Below the pieces are notes generated by a model. The model did not search any database and had not been told where the DNA came from. It worked only from the letters and a program-made list of their open reading frames with translations. The position numbers and the translations under genes are program-made. A stretch of DNA of 64,000 nt, taken from JANQIO01 sp043585095 (GTDB taxonomy: Bacteria > Pseudomonadota > Gammaproteobacteria > Pseudomonadales > Halieaceae). The stretch is taken from assembly GCA_043585095.1 (NCBI GenBank), contig CP121321.1, positions 1,054,001 to 1,118,000 on the forward strand, given 5' to 3'. Below are positions 44,644 through 53,858 of the stretch, piece by piece; the first letter of the stretch is position 1; each line of letters opens with the position of its first letter.

Positions 44644-45462
44644 ATGTCTACACATGGTATTGACCTCAATGCGCTGCACCGCCGTCCCTGGGAAACTATC
44701 GCGGATGCAGATGTTGCGTTGAGCGTCGACCGATTGAGCCTCAGCTACCAGGGCGTACCCGCACTGCGGGAGATTGACCTGCGAATTCCGCGGCGTCGCG
44801 TGACAGCATTCATCGGCCCAAGCGGCTGTGGAAAGTCCAGCCTGCTGCGTTGCTTCAATCGCATGAACGATCTGGTCGACGGTTGTGAGATCGATGGCAA
44901 AGTCCTGTTGGAAGAGCAAAACATCTATGCGCCCAAAGTCGATGTGTCGCAGCTTCGCCGACGCGTGGGCATGGTGTTCCAAAAGCCGAACCCATTTCCC
45001 ATGTCGGTGTATGAGAACGTTGCCTATGGGCTGCGCATACAGGGCATGAACAAGCGCCGCAGGCTAGATGAAGTGGTAGAGAAGTCGCTACGATCGGCAG
45101 CGCTTTGGGACGAGATTAAGGATCGATTACACGAGAATGCTCTGGGGCTTTCTGGCGGTCAGCAGCAGCGCCTTGTTATCGCCCGTACCATTGCCGTCGA
45201 GCCGGAGATGGTGCTTTTGGACGAGCCTGCGTCTTCGCTCGATCCGATTTCTACCCTCAAGATCGAGGAATTGATATACGAGCTGAAGTCCAAGTACACC
45301 ATAGTTATCGTAACCCATAATATGCAACAGGCCGCGCGGGTATCGGATATGACCGCATTTATGAATCTCGGCCGGCTGGTGGAGTACGACAGCACGGACC
45401 GCTTGTTCACCAATCCAAGGCAGCGCCAAACGGAAGACTATATTACCGGTCGCTATGGCTGA
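44644..45462 (+). CDS. pstB: Phosphate ABC transporter ATP-binding protein PstB
   Basis: The 272-residue ATPase has Walker A GPSGCGKSSLLRCFNRMND, an extended loop typical of PstB, the signature LSGGQQQRLVIARTIA, Walker B VLLDEPASSLDPIS and VTHNMQQAARVSD. It powers phosphate import and takes part in signalling to PhoR. The ATG is preceded by AAGGAAACAAC; the upstream open frame lies inside pstA. The C-terminal TEDYITGRYG is the family end. Confidence 0.96.
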   Translation: MSTHGIDLNALHRRPWETIADADVALSVDRLSLSYQGVPALREIDLRIPRRRVTAFIGPSGCGKSSLLRCFNRMNDLVDGCEIDGKVLLEEQNIYAPKVDVSQLRRRVGMVFQKPNPFPMSVYENVAYGLRIQGMNKRRRLDEVVEKSLRSAALWDEIKDRLHENALGLSGGQQQRLVIARTIAVEPEMVLLDEPASSLDPISTLKIEELIYELKSKYTIVIVTHNMQQAARVSDMTAFMNLGRLVEYDSTDRLFTNPRQRQTEDYITGRYG

Positions 45463-45581
45463 GTGATGTCAGCCCGGGGCGCTGCTGGTGCCCAAAGCTG
45501 GAGCTATCCGGCGCGCAGATAAGAAAAGAGACTCACGTTACCACTGAACACTATTATCCAAGCAGGAATAGACGACAGATC

Positions 45582-46310
45582 ATGTCAGAAATAGGTGGAC
45601 CCAGGCAGCACATTTCCGGGCAGTTCAACGCTGAGCTAGAGGCCGCGACCTCGCACATGCTGGAAATGGGTGGCGCCGTCGAGCGGCAGGTGCTCGCCGC
45701 CATGGACGCGTGGGTAAATATGGATAGCGGGGAAGCACAGTCGGTTATGGAGTCCGATGACGGTATTAATGCCATGGAGGTCGCCATCGATGATGAATGC
45801 TTCCGCATTCTGGCTCGGCGTCAGCCCGCTGCCAGCGATTTACGGTTGGTGTTGGCGATCACCAAAGTCATTATTGATCTGGAGCGCATTGGCGACGAGA
45901 GTAGCCGCGTGGCACGCCAGGTCATAGCGCTGAGTGAGAAAAGTGATCAGGACCCGGCACGACCCTGGACTCAGCAGATAGCCTCAACGGTGGTCGACAT
46001 GCTGCGCGCCGCCCTGGACGCCTTTGCGCGTCGCGATGCGCAGGCAGCGCTGACCATTGCCCGGGGGGATGAAACCATAGATATGCAGATGGACGGTGCG
46101 GTGAAAACGCTGGCTGACAGAATGCGTGCCGACCCAGCATCAGTGGATGCTTGTGTCACCGCCATGTGGGCGCTGCGATCACTGAAACGCGTTGGCGATC
46201 ATGCGCGCAATATTGCCGAGTACGTGGTGTACATGGTGGAAGGCGTAGACGTGCGACACAGCACGCTTGAATCGGTGCTCGAGTTGCTACCCGAGCGGGA
46301 TGGCCAGTAA
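45582..46310 (+). CDS. phoU: Phosphate signalling protein PhoU
   Basis: This 242-residue all-helical protein has the PhoU double repeat. Each half carries an E/D-x-x-x-D motif for metal binding (LERIGDESSRVARQV and LKRVGDHARNIAEYV). It mediates inhibition of PhoR by the Pst transporter when phosphate is plentiful. It lies 119 nt after pstB, so it may have an additional promoter but is probably still in the same transcription unit. The start is ATG. Confidence 0.95.
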   Translation: MSEIGGPRQHISGQFNAELEAATSHMLEMGGAVERQVLAAMDAWVNMDSGEAQSVMESDDGINAMEVAIDDECFRILARRQPAASDLRLVLAITKVIIDLERIGDESSRVARQVIALSEKSDQDPARPWTQQIASTVVDMLRAALDAFARRDAQAALTIARGDETIDMQMDGAVKTLADRMRADPASVDACVTAMWALRSLKRVGDHARNIAEYVVYMVEGVDVRHSTLESVLELLPERDGQ

Positions 46311-46445
46311 CCACTAGCGCACACATGGCGGAAACAGCCGCCGTTAAATGCATCGGGTAACTGGCGGTAATCACAAAACCCTGTCTGGCTTGTCGCCTCC
46401 GCAGCCACCGACTATTACACTAGTGCTTTGATTTTGGAGAAACCC

Positions 46446-47501
46446 ATGTCTCGCTTCTGGAATCCCCAAGTAGAGGCGCTGTCGCCTTACGTACCGGGCG
46501 AGCAGCCTCAAGAAACTGATCTGGTAAAACTTAACACCAACGAGATGCCGTTTGGCCCCTCGCCGCTGGCGATTGAAGCGATGCGAGCGGCTGCTTCCGA
46601 GACGCTGCGGCTTTATCCCGATCCTTGCAATCGCGACCTCTGTATGGCGTTCGCTGAAGCGCTTGGCCTGTCGGTTGACCAGGTGTTTCCTGGAAACGGA
46701 TCTGATGAAGTGCTGGCACACGTCTTTAAGGCACTGTTTCAGCCGGACGCACCGGTGCTCTACCCGGACATCACTTACAGCTTTTATCCGGTATATACGG
46801 ATTTCTTTGGTCTGAGTGCCGAGACCATACCGTTGGACGCGGATTTCAAAATCGACCTGAATGAGTATCGGCGACGCAATGGCGGCATCATCTTTCCAAA
46901 CCCCAACGCGCCTACCGGCATTGCGCTTCCTCTCTCAGACATTGAGTCGCTGCTGGCTGACAATCCGGATACGGTGGTTGTAGTGGACGAGGCCTACGTG
47001 GACTTCGGTGCAGCCTCTGCGGTGACGCTTATCGATGCCTGGCCGAATCTGCTGGTTGTGCAGACCCTGTCAAAGTCGCGGGCGCTGGCTGGGCTGCGTG
47101 TAGGTGCGGCTTTTGGTCAACGTCATCTGATAGAAGGCCTTGAGCGAGTCAAAAACAGTTTCAACTCCTACCCGGTAGATCGCGTGGCGGAGGCGGGCGC
47201 CGCCGCCGCACTGCGTGACCAAGCGTGGTTCGATGGGCGCCGCCAGGAGATTATTGATAATCGCGAGCGGCTTACGGACGGCTTGGAGGCGCTGGGTTTC
47301 AGCGTGCTGCCATCATCGGCGAACTTCGTTTTTGCGACCTGCCCGAGCGCAGACGCAGCGGTCTTGCAGCGCGGCCTGCGCGAGCAGGGGATCATTGTGA
47401 GGCACTTCGATAAGTCGCGTATCAGCGACTATTTGCGCATCACCGTCGGTACAGAAGACCAGTGCCAACAGGTGTTATCGGCACTGGAGTCTCTGGTTTA
47501 G
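46446..47501 (+). CDS. hisC: Histidinol-phosphate aminotransferase HisC
   Basis: This 351-residue class I/II aminotransferase converts imidazole acetol phosphate to histidinol phosphate. Motifs seen are LNTNEMPFGPSPLA at the N-terminus, GNGSDEVLAHVFKA (cofactor phosphate region), PNPNAPTG, VVDEAYVDFG and the PLP lysine in TLSKSRALAGLRVG. No other his gene is nearby, as is common for stand-alone hisC. ATG 46446 is preferred to an upstream TTG because GGAG lies in front of it. Other substrates of this subfamily cannot be excluded. Confidence 0.9.
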   Translation: MSRFWNPQVEALSPYVPGEQPQETDLVKLNTNEMPFGPSPLAIEAMRAAASETLRLYPDPCNRDLCMAFAEALGLSVDQVFPGNGSDEVLAHVFKALFQPDAPVLYPDITYSFYPVYTDFFGLSAETIPLDADFKIDLNEYRRRNGGIIFPNPNAPTGIALPLSDIESLLADNPDTVVVVDEAYVDFGAASAVTLIDAWPNLLVVQTLSKSRALAGLRVGAAFGQRHLIEGLERVKNSFNSYPVDRVAEAGAAAALRDQAWFDGRRQEIIDNRERLTDGLEALGFSVLPSSANFVFATCPSADAAVLQRGLREQGIIVRHFDKSRISDYLRITVGTEDQCQQVLSALESLV

Positions 47502-47585
47502 TCGATTTTCCACGGACGTGTCTTTGGAGGTCTGCGCATTAAAGATCGGAAAAGCTAAAAAATGCGCTATCCGCGTCGAATGGCT

Positions 47586-48707
47586 TTAGCGTTTTCGCAG
47601 AATAACGCTGCCGATACTGTACCCGGCCCCGAATGAACACAGCACGCCGAGATCGCCTTGCGCGAAATCATCGTGATGCTTGTGAAAGGCGATCACCGAA
47701 CCGGCAGAGCTGGTATTAGCGTAGCTGTCGAGAATCGTTGGCGCTTCCTCTGGCGTCGCATCTCGGCCCAGTACGCGCTTGCTAATCAGGAGGTTCATAT
47801 TCAGGTTAGCTTGATGAAGCCACATCCGTCGCAGCTGGTCGCTGCTTAACTCGAGACTGCCGAGATGGTCCACAATCAATTCGGCAACCATCGGGCAGAC
47901 TTCTTTAAAGACTTTGCGGCCGTTTTGGCGAAACAGCTTATCGGGCTTGCCGATGCCGCTCTCGTCTCCGCGATTCAAAAACCCGAAGTTATTGCGAATA
48001 TTGTTGGAAAACTGGGTTTTAAGCCGCGTGCCCAGGATTTCAAACTGCGAGTCTGCGGTCGCCAGGCCGGCGCGTTCAACCACCACTGCTGTGCAGACGT
48101 CGCCAAAGATAAAGTGGGCGTCACGGTCACGGAAATTAAGATGACCGCTACAAATTTCCGGATTGACCACCAAAATGCAGTTGGCGCTGCCGTTGGCAAT
48201 ACTGTCTTTGGCGGCTTGTATTCCGAACGTGGCAGAGGAGCAGGCGACATTCATGTCATACCCCCAGCCATCGATCCCCAGGGCGGCCTGCAGCTCTACC
48301 GCTATGGCGGGGTAGGCGCGCTGCAAATTAGAGCAAGCGACCAGCACGGCGTCGATGTCAGCCGCTGTCTTGCCCGCGCGACGCATGGCTTCTTCCGCCG
48401 CTTTGACGCCGATTTCACACTGCAGCGACTGTTCTTCATCAGGCCGGTCCGCGATTCGTGGGGCCATGCGCTGAGGATCAAGCACCCCGTCTTTGTCGAT
48501 CACAAAGCGGCTTTTGATCCCCGATGCCTTCTCGATAAACTCTACCGAAGAATAGTCGAGCGCCGTGCGATGGCCTTCAGCGATTTCGTTCGCGTACTCG
48601 GCGTTGTACCAATCGACATACGCGTTGAACGACTCAACTAACTCGGCATTACTGATCGACAGGGCCGGCGTAAATAGGCCGGTCCCGCTGATAACACATT
48701 GGGTCAT
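47586..48707 (-). CDS. 3-oxoacyl-ACP synthase III (KAS III/FabH family)
   Basis: The 373-residue condensing enzyme has the KAS III triad: Cys156 in NVACSSATFGI, His298 in WLHQANLNMN and Asn331 in SYANTSSAGS. It is longer than E. coli FabH (317) and matches the long form of pseudomonads and other gammaproteobacteria. The likely reaction is condensation of an acyl-CoA with malonyl-ACP to start a fatty acid, or a related shunt of beta-oxidation products. Which of these applies is not readable. It begins 3 nt after the gltA stop on the same strand, so the two are almost certainly one operon. Confidence 0.88.
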   Translation of the reverse strand: MTQCVISGTGLFTPALSISNAELVESFNAYVDWYNAEYANEIAEGHRTALDYSSVEFIEKASGIKSRFVIDKDGVLDPQRMAPRIADRPDEEQSLQCEIGVKAAEEAMRRAGKTAADIDAVLVACSNLQRAYPAIAVELQAALGIDGWGYDMNVACSSATFGIQAAKDSIANGSANCILVVNPEICSGHLNFRDRDAHFIFGDVCTAVVVERAGLATADSQFEILGTRLKTQFSNNIRNNFGFLNRGDESGIGKPDKLFRQNGRKVFKEVCPMVAELIVDHLGSLELSSDQLRRMWLHQANLNMNLLISKRVLGRDATPEEAPTILDSYANTSSAGSVIAFHKHHDDFAQGDLGVLCSFGAGYSIGSVILRKR

Positions 48708-48710
48708 AAC

Positions 48711-50000
48711 TCAGCGCTTTTCTAAAGGGGTGTAGTCGCGCTGCGTGTGACCAGTGTAGAGCTGTCTGGGGCGGCCAATCCGATAGCTGCCGCTTATCAT
48801 TTCGTTCCAGTGAGCAATCCAGCCAACCGTGCGGCCTACCGCAAAGATCACTGTAAACATGCTGGTGGGAATGCCGATCGCTTTCAGAATGATGCCCGAG
48901 TAAAAATCGACGTTTGGATAGAGTTTCTTCTCGATGAAGTAAGGGTCTTCCAGTGCGATTTGCTCTAGTTTTTTAGCGATCTCCAACAGTGGATCATTCT
49001 CGATGCCCAACTCTGCGAGAACTTCGTCCGCGGCCTCTTTCATGACCTTGGCGCGAGGGTCGAAATTTTTGTAAACGCGATGTCCGAAGCCCATCAGGCG
49101 GAAAGGGTCGTCCTTGTCTTTGGCGCGCGCGACAAATTCATCAATGCGCGAGGGATCGCCAATTTCTTCGAGCATATCCAGCACGGCTTCGTTCGCACCA
49201 CCGTGTGAGGGGCCCCAAAGGGCAGCGATACCGGCAGCGATGCAGGCAAAGGGGTTGGCGCCGGATGAGCCGGCCAGTCGCACGGTAGATGTCGACGCAT
49301 TCTGCTCGTGATCCGCGTGTAGCAGGAAAATACGGTCCATTGCCCTCGCCAACACTGGGTTAACTTTACTTGGCTCGCAGGGGGTGCCATACATCATGTG
49401 CAGGAAGTTCTCGGCGTAGCCGAGGCTGTTATCCGGATACATGAAGGGTTGCCCGATGGAGTACTTGTAACTCATGGCGGCCAGCGTGGGCATCTTGGCA
49501 ATCAGGCGGAAAGCCGCCACTTCGCGGTGGCGCTTATCGCTGATATCGGTGGAGTCGTGGTAAAACGCAGACAGCGCGCCGACCACGCCGCACAAAATAG
49601 CCATTGGGTGGGCATCGCGACGGAAGCCCCTGTAAAAGTAAGTAATCTGGTCGTGCACCATGGTGTGATAGCGCACCGTGGTTTCAAATTCGCTCTTCTG
49701 CTCGCTATTGGGTAATTCGCCGTAGAGCAGCAGGTAACAGGTCTCGAGATAGTCCGAGTGTTCAGCTAGCTGCTCGATTGGATACCCACGGTGCAGCAGC
49801 ACACCCTTTCCGCCGTCGATGTAGGTGATCTGAGATTCACAGGCTGCGGTAGAAACGAAACCGGGATCATAGGTGAACATGCCCTGGGCGGTCAGCTTGC
49901 CGACGTCCACGACGTCGGGTCCCAAAGTGCCTGAATAGATGGGCAGTTCTACTGCCTCGTCTGAGCTGTCGAGATGGAGTTTTGCGTGCTTTTCGCTCAT
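48711..50000 (-). CDS. gltA: Citrate synthase GltA
   Basis: This 429-residue type II citrate synthase condenses acetyl-CoA and oxaloacetate. Landmarks are VSTAACESQITYIDGGKGVLLHRGYPIEQL near the N-terminus (shown in part by SQITYIDGGKGVLLHRGYPI), HADHEQNASTSTVRLAGSSG, the catalytic MGFGHRVYKNFDPRA, and IGRPRQLYTGHTQRDY at the end. ATG 50000 has AGGA seven bases before it; the frame is open upstream to 50096 without support. The promoter at 50038-50065 is strong. It is divergent from the sdh operon. Confidence 0.96.
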   Translation of the reverse strand: MSEKHAKLHLDSSDEAVELPIYSGTLGPDVVDVGKLTAQGMFTYDPGFVSTAACESQITYIDGGKGVLLHRGYPIEQLAEHSDYLETCYLLLYGELPNSEQKSEFETTVRYHTMVHDQITYFYRGFRRDAHPMAILCGVVGALSAFYHDSTDISDKRHREVAAFRLIAKMPTLAAMSYKYSIGQPFMYPDNSLGYAENFLHMMYGTPCEPSKVNPVLARAMDRIFLLHADHEQNASTSTVRLAGSSGANPFACIAAGIAALWGPSHGGANEAVLDMLEEIGDPSRIDEFVARAKDKDDPFRLMGFGHRVYKNFDPRAKVMKEAADEVLAELGIENDPLLEIAKKLEQIALEDPYFIEKKLYPNVDFYSGIILKAIGIPTSMFTVIFAVGRTVGWIAHWNEMISGSYRIGRPRQLYTGHTQRDYTPLEKR

Positions 50001-50418
50001 GAAGGATCCTGAAATAACGCAGTAGAAAGGGGGGACAACTATAGAGTCTCGACGGCGTTTGTCAATTCGGCTCAGGTCGTCTGCAAAGCCCGCCACCTGC
50101 TGGTTTAGGCTGACTTCTATGGCATAGGCCCCGCGTTGTATTTGCGTTGCCCTGCGCCTATACTTCGCTGCGCTTTTACGTGCCCTGGCTCCAGTGGTTT
50201 TTGTCTTACGTCGGGGATCAGCGCAGCCGACTCAGCACTGCCGACTACGGTAGGCCATCATAAAGCTCGCCAAAGCTGAAAATGGGCTCGCTGCGGCTGA
50301 ACAAACGAAAGACTTGGCGCGGAGTCCGAATGTCGCGACCCGCTATATTACAATTAAATTCACGGCGACCCGCGCCTGACGCTGTCAGTGCCAACGCCTC
50401 TGATTGGTAAACTCTATC
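50001..50418. other. Divergent gltA / sdhC intergenic region
   Basis: This 418-nt region has no gene. Its left part holds the gltA promoter. Near the right end there is an AT-rich patch (CGCTATATTACAATTAAATT, about 50341-50360) that is the probable -10 area for the sdh operon, though no good -35 element is found. Between them is GC-rich sequence with no clear repeat or terminator. CRP or ArcA sites would be expected in such a region, but I could not identify one. Confidence 0.5.
50038..50065 (-). promoter_or_regulatory. Sigma-70 promoter of gltA
   Basis: On the minus strand TTGACA (50065-50060) and TATAGT (50043-50038) are separated by 16 nt. The -35 is a perfect consensus and the -10 matches five of six. 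Transcription would begin near 50031, about 30 nt upstream of the ATG. Confidence 0.75.
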
Positions 50419-50793
50419 GTGAAGGACACAAGACCCGTCAATCTGGATCTGAGTACGATCCGGCTTCCCATTACCGCCATTACCTCAATTCTTACAAGAG
50501 TGTCAGGCGTTATAAACTTCGTAGCGGCAGGCATCATGTTGTACCTGCTGGACATGAGTCTGAGCGGCCCCGCTGGCTTTGCCGACGCCCAGCAGCTTAT
50601 GACCACGCCCTTGGCCAAGCTGGTGATTTGGGGAATTCTGTCTGTAGCCATCTACCATTCGCTGTCCGGTATCAAGCACCTGTTTGGCGACTTTGGTTAC
50701 GGTGAAACACTGGAGGGGGGCGTGCTGGGCTCGCGCATCATCATCGGCCTTTCCCTTGTATTGATTGCAGCGGTGGGAGTGTGGATATGGTAA
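50419..50793 (+). CDS. sdhC: Succinate dehydrogenase cytochrome b556 subunit SdhC
   Basis: The 124-residue membrane anchor has three helices. RPVNLDL, LPITAITSILTRVSGV and the heme-ligand His region HSLSGIKHLFGD are diagnostic. The start used is GTG at 50419, which gives VKDTRPVNLDL, the family N-terminus; a TTG at 50404 is the alternative. No clear ribosome site precedes either. It overlaps sdhD by 7 nt. Confidence 0.92.
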   Translation: MKDTRPVNLDLSTIRLPITAITSILTRVSGVINFVAAGIMLYLLDMSLSGPAGFADAQQLMTTPLAKLVIWGILSVAIYHSLSGIKHLFGDFGYGETLEGGVLGSRIIIGLSLVLIAAVGVWIW

Positions 50794-51152
50794 CTGCGGT
50801 AACCAACCTGGGTCGTTCAGGTCTCTATGATTGGCTGGTACAGCGCGTTAGCGGCGTGGTGCTGTTAGCCTATTTCACTTTCATCGGTTGCTACATCGGC
50901 TTCAACCCGGGCATGGACTACGGCCAGTGGCAGGGGCTGTTTGACCATACGGCAATGCGCGTATTCAGCGTCGCGGCTATTTTGTCTATCGCGCTGCATG
51001 CCTGGATAGGGCTGTGGTGCGTGCTGACGGACTACCTGACGCCGCGCATGCTCGGCGGTAAAGGTAACTTGATTCGCGGTATCGCCACCGCTGTTTGTGG
51101 CGTGACGCTGTTCACATATGTTGTGTGGGGTCTGCAAATCGTCTGGGCCTGA
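50787..51152 (+). CDS. sdhD: Succinate dehydrogenase membrane anchor SdhD
   Basis: This 121-residue three-helix membrane subunit completes the quinone and heme site with SdhC. The N-terminus is VTAVTNLGRSGLYDWLVQRV, and the conserved His/Asp region HAWIGLWCVLTDYL is present. ATG 50787 is chosen; a GTG at 50781 is possible. The start lies inside the end of sdhC. Confidence 0.92.
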   Translation: MVTAVTNLGRSGLYDWLVQRVSGVVLLAYFTFIGCYIGFNPGMDYGQWQGLFDHTAMRVFSVAAILSIALHAWIGLWCVLTDYLTPRMLGGKGNLIRGIATAVCGVTLFTYVVWGLQIVWA

Positions 51153-51243
51153 TTGCTGCCGCGTGCTGTCTGCAGGCTTGTTTGACTTGGACAGACTCGA
51201 TACATTTTTTCTGTAGTGCCCGATTTCCGGAGAGACTAGATAG

Positions 51244-53016
51244 ATGGCTTCAATTCGTACAATTTCTTTTGACGGCGTGATTGTCGGCGGCGGTGGTTCC
51301 GGTATGCGCGCGGCGTTGCAGTTGGCGCAATCGGGATATAAGACTGCGGTAATCAGTAAAGTCTTCCCGACCCGATCGCACACGGTGTCAGCCCAGGGTG
51401 GTATTACCTGCGCGATTGCCAGCTCGGACCCCGATGATGATTGGCGCTGGCACATGTACGATACCGTCAAGGGCTCTGACTATATCGGCGATCAGGAAGC
51501 GATCGAGTATATGTGTTCTGTTGGCCCTGAAGCGATTTTTGAGCTTGAGCATATGGGTTTGCCATTCTCTCGTACCGAGGAGGGCCGCATCTATCAGCGT
51601 CCCTTTGGCGGTCAGTCCAAGAATTTCGGTGAGGGTGGTCAGGCTGCACGCACCTGTGCGGCCGCGGACCGCACCGGCCACGCACTGTTGCACACGCTTT
51701 ATCAGAACAACATCAAAAACAACACGCAGTTCTTCAACGAGTGGTTTGCCGTTGATCTGGTTAAAAACCAGGACGGTGCGGTAGTCGGCGTCATCGCCAT
51801 CGATATCGAGTCTGGAGAGACTGTCTTCGTTAAGTCGAAGGCGACGGTTTTCGCCACCGGCGGTGCGGGTCGCATCTACGCGTCTACCACGAATGCGCAC
51901 ATCAATACCGGCGATGGCGTTGGGATGGCCACGCGAGCCGGCGTGCCCATGCAAGATATGGAGATGTGGCAGTTTCATCCCACCGGTATTTATGGTGCTG
52001 GCACCCTGGTCACCGAGGGCTGTCGAGGTGAAGGCGGCTATCTGGTCAACAAAGATGGTGAACGCTTTATGGAGCGCTACGCGCCCAATGCCAAGGACCT
52101 TGCCGGTCGCGATGTTGTAGCTCGCTCAATGGTGCTGGAGATTCTTGAGGGCCGCGGCTGTGGCCCGGAAGCGGATCACGTATTCCTGAAACTCGATCAT
52201 CTGGGAGAAGACGTACTGGAAAGCCGCCTGCCGGGTATCCTTGAGCTGTCGCGCACGTTCGCGCATGCAGACCCTGTGAAAGAGCCCATTCCCGTCGTGC
52301 CGACCTGTCACTATATGATGGGCGGCATCCCCACGAATATTCATGGCCAGGCGCTCACTCAGGATGCGGAAGGTAATGACCAGATTATTCCGGGTTTGTA
52401 TGCCTGCGGCGAAATTGCCTGCGTATCAGTGCACGGCGCCAATCGTCTGGGCGGTAACTCGTTGTTGGATCTGGTGGTGTTTGGCCGAGCTTCTGGCCTG
52501 TTTATTGAGGATGCGCTGCGCACGGGTATCGATCTGCGTGAGCCCGCTGACAGCGACATCGACCACGCCATGGAGCGCCTGAATAAGGTGAACGCGTCCA
52601 CTGAAGGCGAGAACGTGACTGAACTGCGCAAAGAGCTGCAAACGGTGATGCAGAACCACTTCGGTGTGTTCCGCAAAGGCGACTTTATGAAAGAGGGCGT
52701 CAAGAAGCTGGAAGAATTGCGCCCCCGTATCGAAAATGCGCACCTTAAAGACAAGAGCCAGGCCTTCAATACTGCGCGTATTGAGCTGCTTGAACTGCAA
52801 AACTTGCTGGAAACCGCGGAAGCGACAGCCATTCCCGCCGAAGTTCGCACCGAAAGTCGCGGCGCCCACGCGCGGGACGATTTCCAGGAGCGCGATGACG
52901 AGAACTGGTTGTGCCACTCACTGTACTTCCCGGAAGACAAGCGAGTAGGCCGTCGTTCGGTCAACTTTACACCCAAAACCATGGACGGCTTTGAGCCGAA
53001 AATCCGTACCTACTGA
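51244..53016 (+). CDS. sdhA: Succinate dehydrogenase flavoprotein subunit SdhA
   Basis: This 590-residue catalytic subunit oxidises succinate to fumarate. FAD is covalently linked to the His in PTRSHTVSAQGGI; the dinucleotide motif is VGGGGSGMRAAL. The substrate site includes MWQFHPTGIYGAGTL and ARDVVARSM-like DLAGRDVVARSM. HYMMGGIPTN and the C-terminal RSVNFTPK are conserved. It lies 91 nt after sdhD. Confidence 0.96.
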   Translation: MASIRTISFDGVIVGGGGSGMRAALQLAQSGYKTAVISKVFPTRSHTVSAQGGITCAIASSDPDDDWRWHMYDTVKGSDYIGDQEAIEYMCSVGPEAIFELEHMGLPFSRTEEGRIYQRPFGGQSKNFGEGGQAARTCAAADRTGHALLHTLYQNNIKNNTQFFNEWFAVDLVKNQDGAVVGVIAIDIESGETVFVKSKATVFATGGAGRIYASTTNAHINTGDGVGMATRAGVPMQDMEMWQFHPTGIYGAGTLVTEGCRGEGGYLVNKDGERFMERYAPNAKDLAGRDVVARSMVLEILEGRGCGPEADHVFLKLDHLGEDVLESRLPGILELSRTFAHADPVKEPIPVVPTCHYMMGGIPTNIHGQALTQDAEGNDQIIPGLYACGEIACVSVHGANRLGGNSLLDLVVFGRASGLFIEDALRTGIDLREPADSDIDHAMERLNKVNASTEGENVTELRKELQTVMQNHFGVFRKGDFMKEGVKKLEELRPRIENAHLKDKSQAFNTARIELLELQNLLETAEATAIPAEVRTESRGAHARDDFQERDDENWLCHSLYFPEDKRVGRRSVNFTPKTMDGFEPKIRTY

Positions 53017-53034
53017 TCGCGAGGATCACCAGAC

Positions 53035-53739
53035 ATGTTACAAGTCAGCCTCTATCGCTATAACCCGGAAACGGACAGCGAACCCTTTATGCAGGACGTC
53101 GAAGTCGACACCGGCGGTAAGGATATGATGGTGTTGGATGTGCTCGAGATGCTGAAGGGCACGGATTCATCGATATCCTATCGGCGTTCCTGTCGAGAAG
53201 GTGTTTGCGGTTCAGACGGCATGAACATCAATGGCAAGAACGGCCTGGCCTGCATTACGCCGCTGTCAGAAGCGGTCAAAAATAACAAGTTGGTGCTGCG
53301 GCCCTTGCCCGGCCTACCTGTGGTACGCGACCTGGTGGTCGATATGAGCCTGTTCTATCAGCAGTACGAGAAGATTAAGCCCTTCCTGCAGAACGACACG
53401 CCGGCGCCCGCCATTGAGCGGCTGCAGACCCCCGAGGATCGCGCCAAGCTAGACGGGCTTTACGAGTGCATTCTATGCGCCTGTTGCTCGACCAGCTGCC
53501 CCTCGTTCTGGTGGAACCCGGATCGCTTTATCGGTCCTGCTGGCCTGCTGCAGGCCTATCGGTTCCTGGCAGACTCTCGCGATACCGCTACAGAAGATCG
53601 ACTGGCTGACCTGGACGACCCCTTTAGCGTGTTCCGTTGCCACAACATTCAGAACTGCGTGAATGTCTGCCCCAAAGGCTTGAACCCCACGCGGGCGATT
53701 GGCCATATACGGACAATGCTGCTCCAGCGAGCGACCTGA
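53035..53739 (+). CDS. sdhB: Succinate dehydrogenase iron-sulfur subunit SdhB
   Basis: The 234-residue electron-transfer subunit carries three Fe-S clusters. The 2Fe-2S ligands are in SCREGVCGSDGMNINGKNG and the following LAC. CILCACCSTSCPSFWW and CHNIQNCVNVCPKGLNP carry the 4Fe-4S and 3Fe-4S clusters. It passes electrons from SdhA to quinone at SdhC/D. Confidence 0.96.
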   Translation: MLQVSLYRYNPETDSEPFMQDVEVDTGGKDMMVLDVLEMLKGTDSSISYRRSCREGVCGSDGMNINGKNGLACITPLSEAVKNNKLVLRPLPGLPVVRDLVVDMSLFYQQYEKIKPFLQNDTPAPAIERLQTPEDRAKLDGLYECILCACCSTSCPSFWWNPDRFIGPAGLLQAYRFLADSRDTATEDRLADLDDPFSVFRCHNIQNCVNVCPKGLNPTRAIGHIRTMLLQRAT

Positions 53740-53824
53740 GCAGGGCCCTGTTGGCTATCTCAGGTCTGGCGCTAGCGTATCAAAGTGCCAAACAGAGAAT
53801 GACCCGAGGCGACGCACAGTCCCA

Positions 53825-53858
53825 GCAAAACGGAGGCAATACCAGCCTGCGTTTTTGC
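53825..53858 (+). other. Stem-loop between sdhB and sucA
   Basis: GCAAAACGGAGGC and GCCTGCGTTTTTGC can pair over about 12 bp with one mismatch and one bulge, around a 7-nt loop. It lies 85 nt after sdhB in the 211-nt spacer before sucA. No T run follows, so it is more likely an mRNA processing, stability or attenuation element than a simple terminator. Confidence 0.5.

Noticed and set aside
47534..47567. Inverted repeat GCGCATT / AATGCGC between hisC and the KAS III gene as a bidirectional terminator
   Set aside because: The loop is 20 nt and no T run follows on either strand; too weak to call.
47865..48641. 258-codon plus-strand frame antisense to the KAS III gene
   Set aside because: The KAS III frame has the full Cys-His-Asn triad; the antisense frame has no recognisable features.
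50314..50349. sdhC promoter using TTGGCG and TATATT
   Set aside because: The spacer is 24 nt, too long for a sigma-70 promoter.
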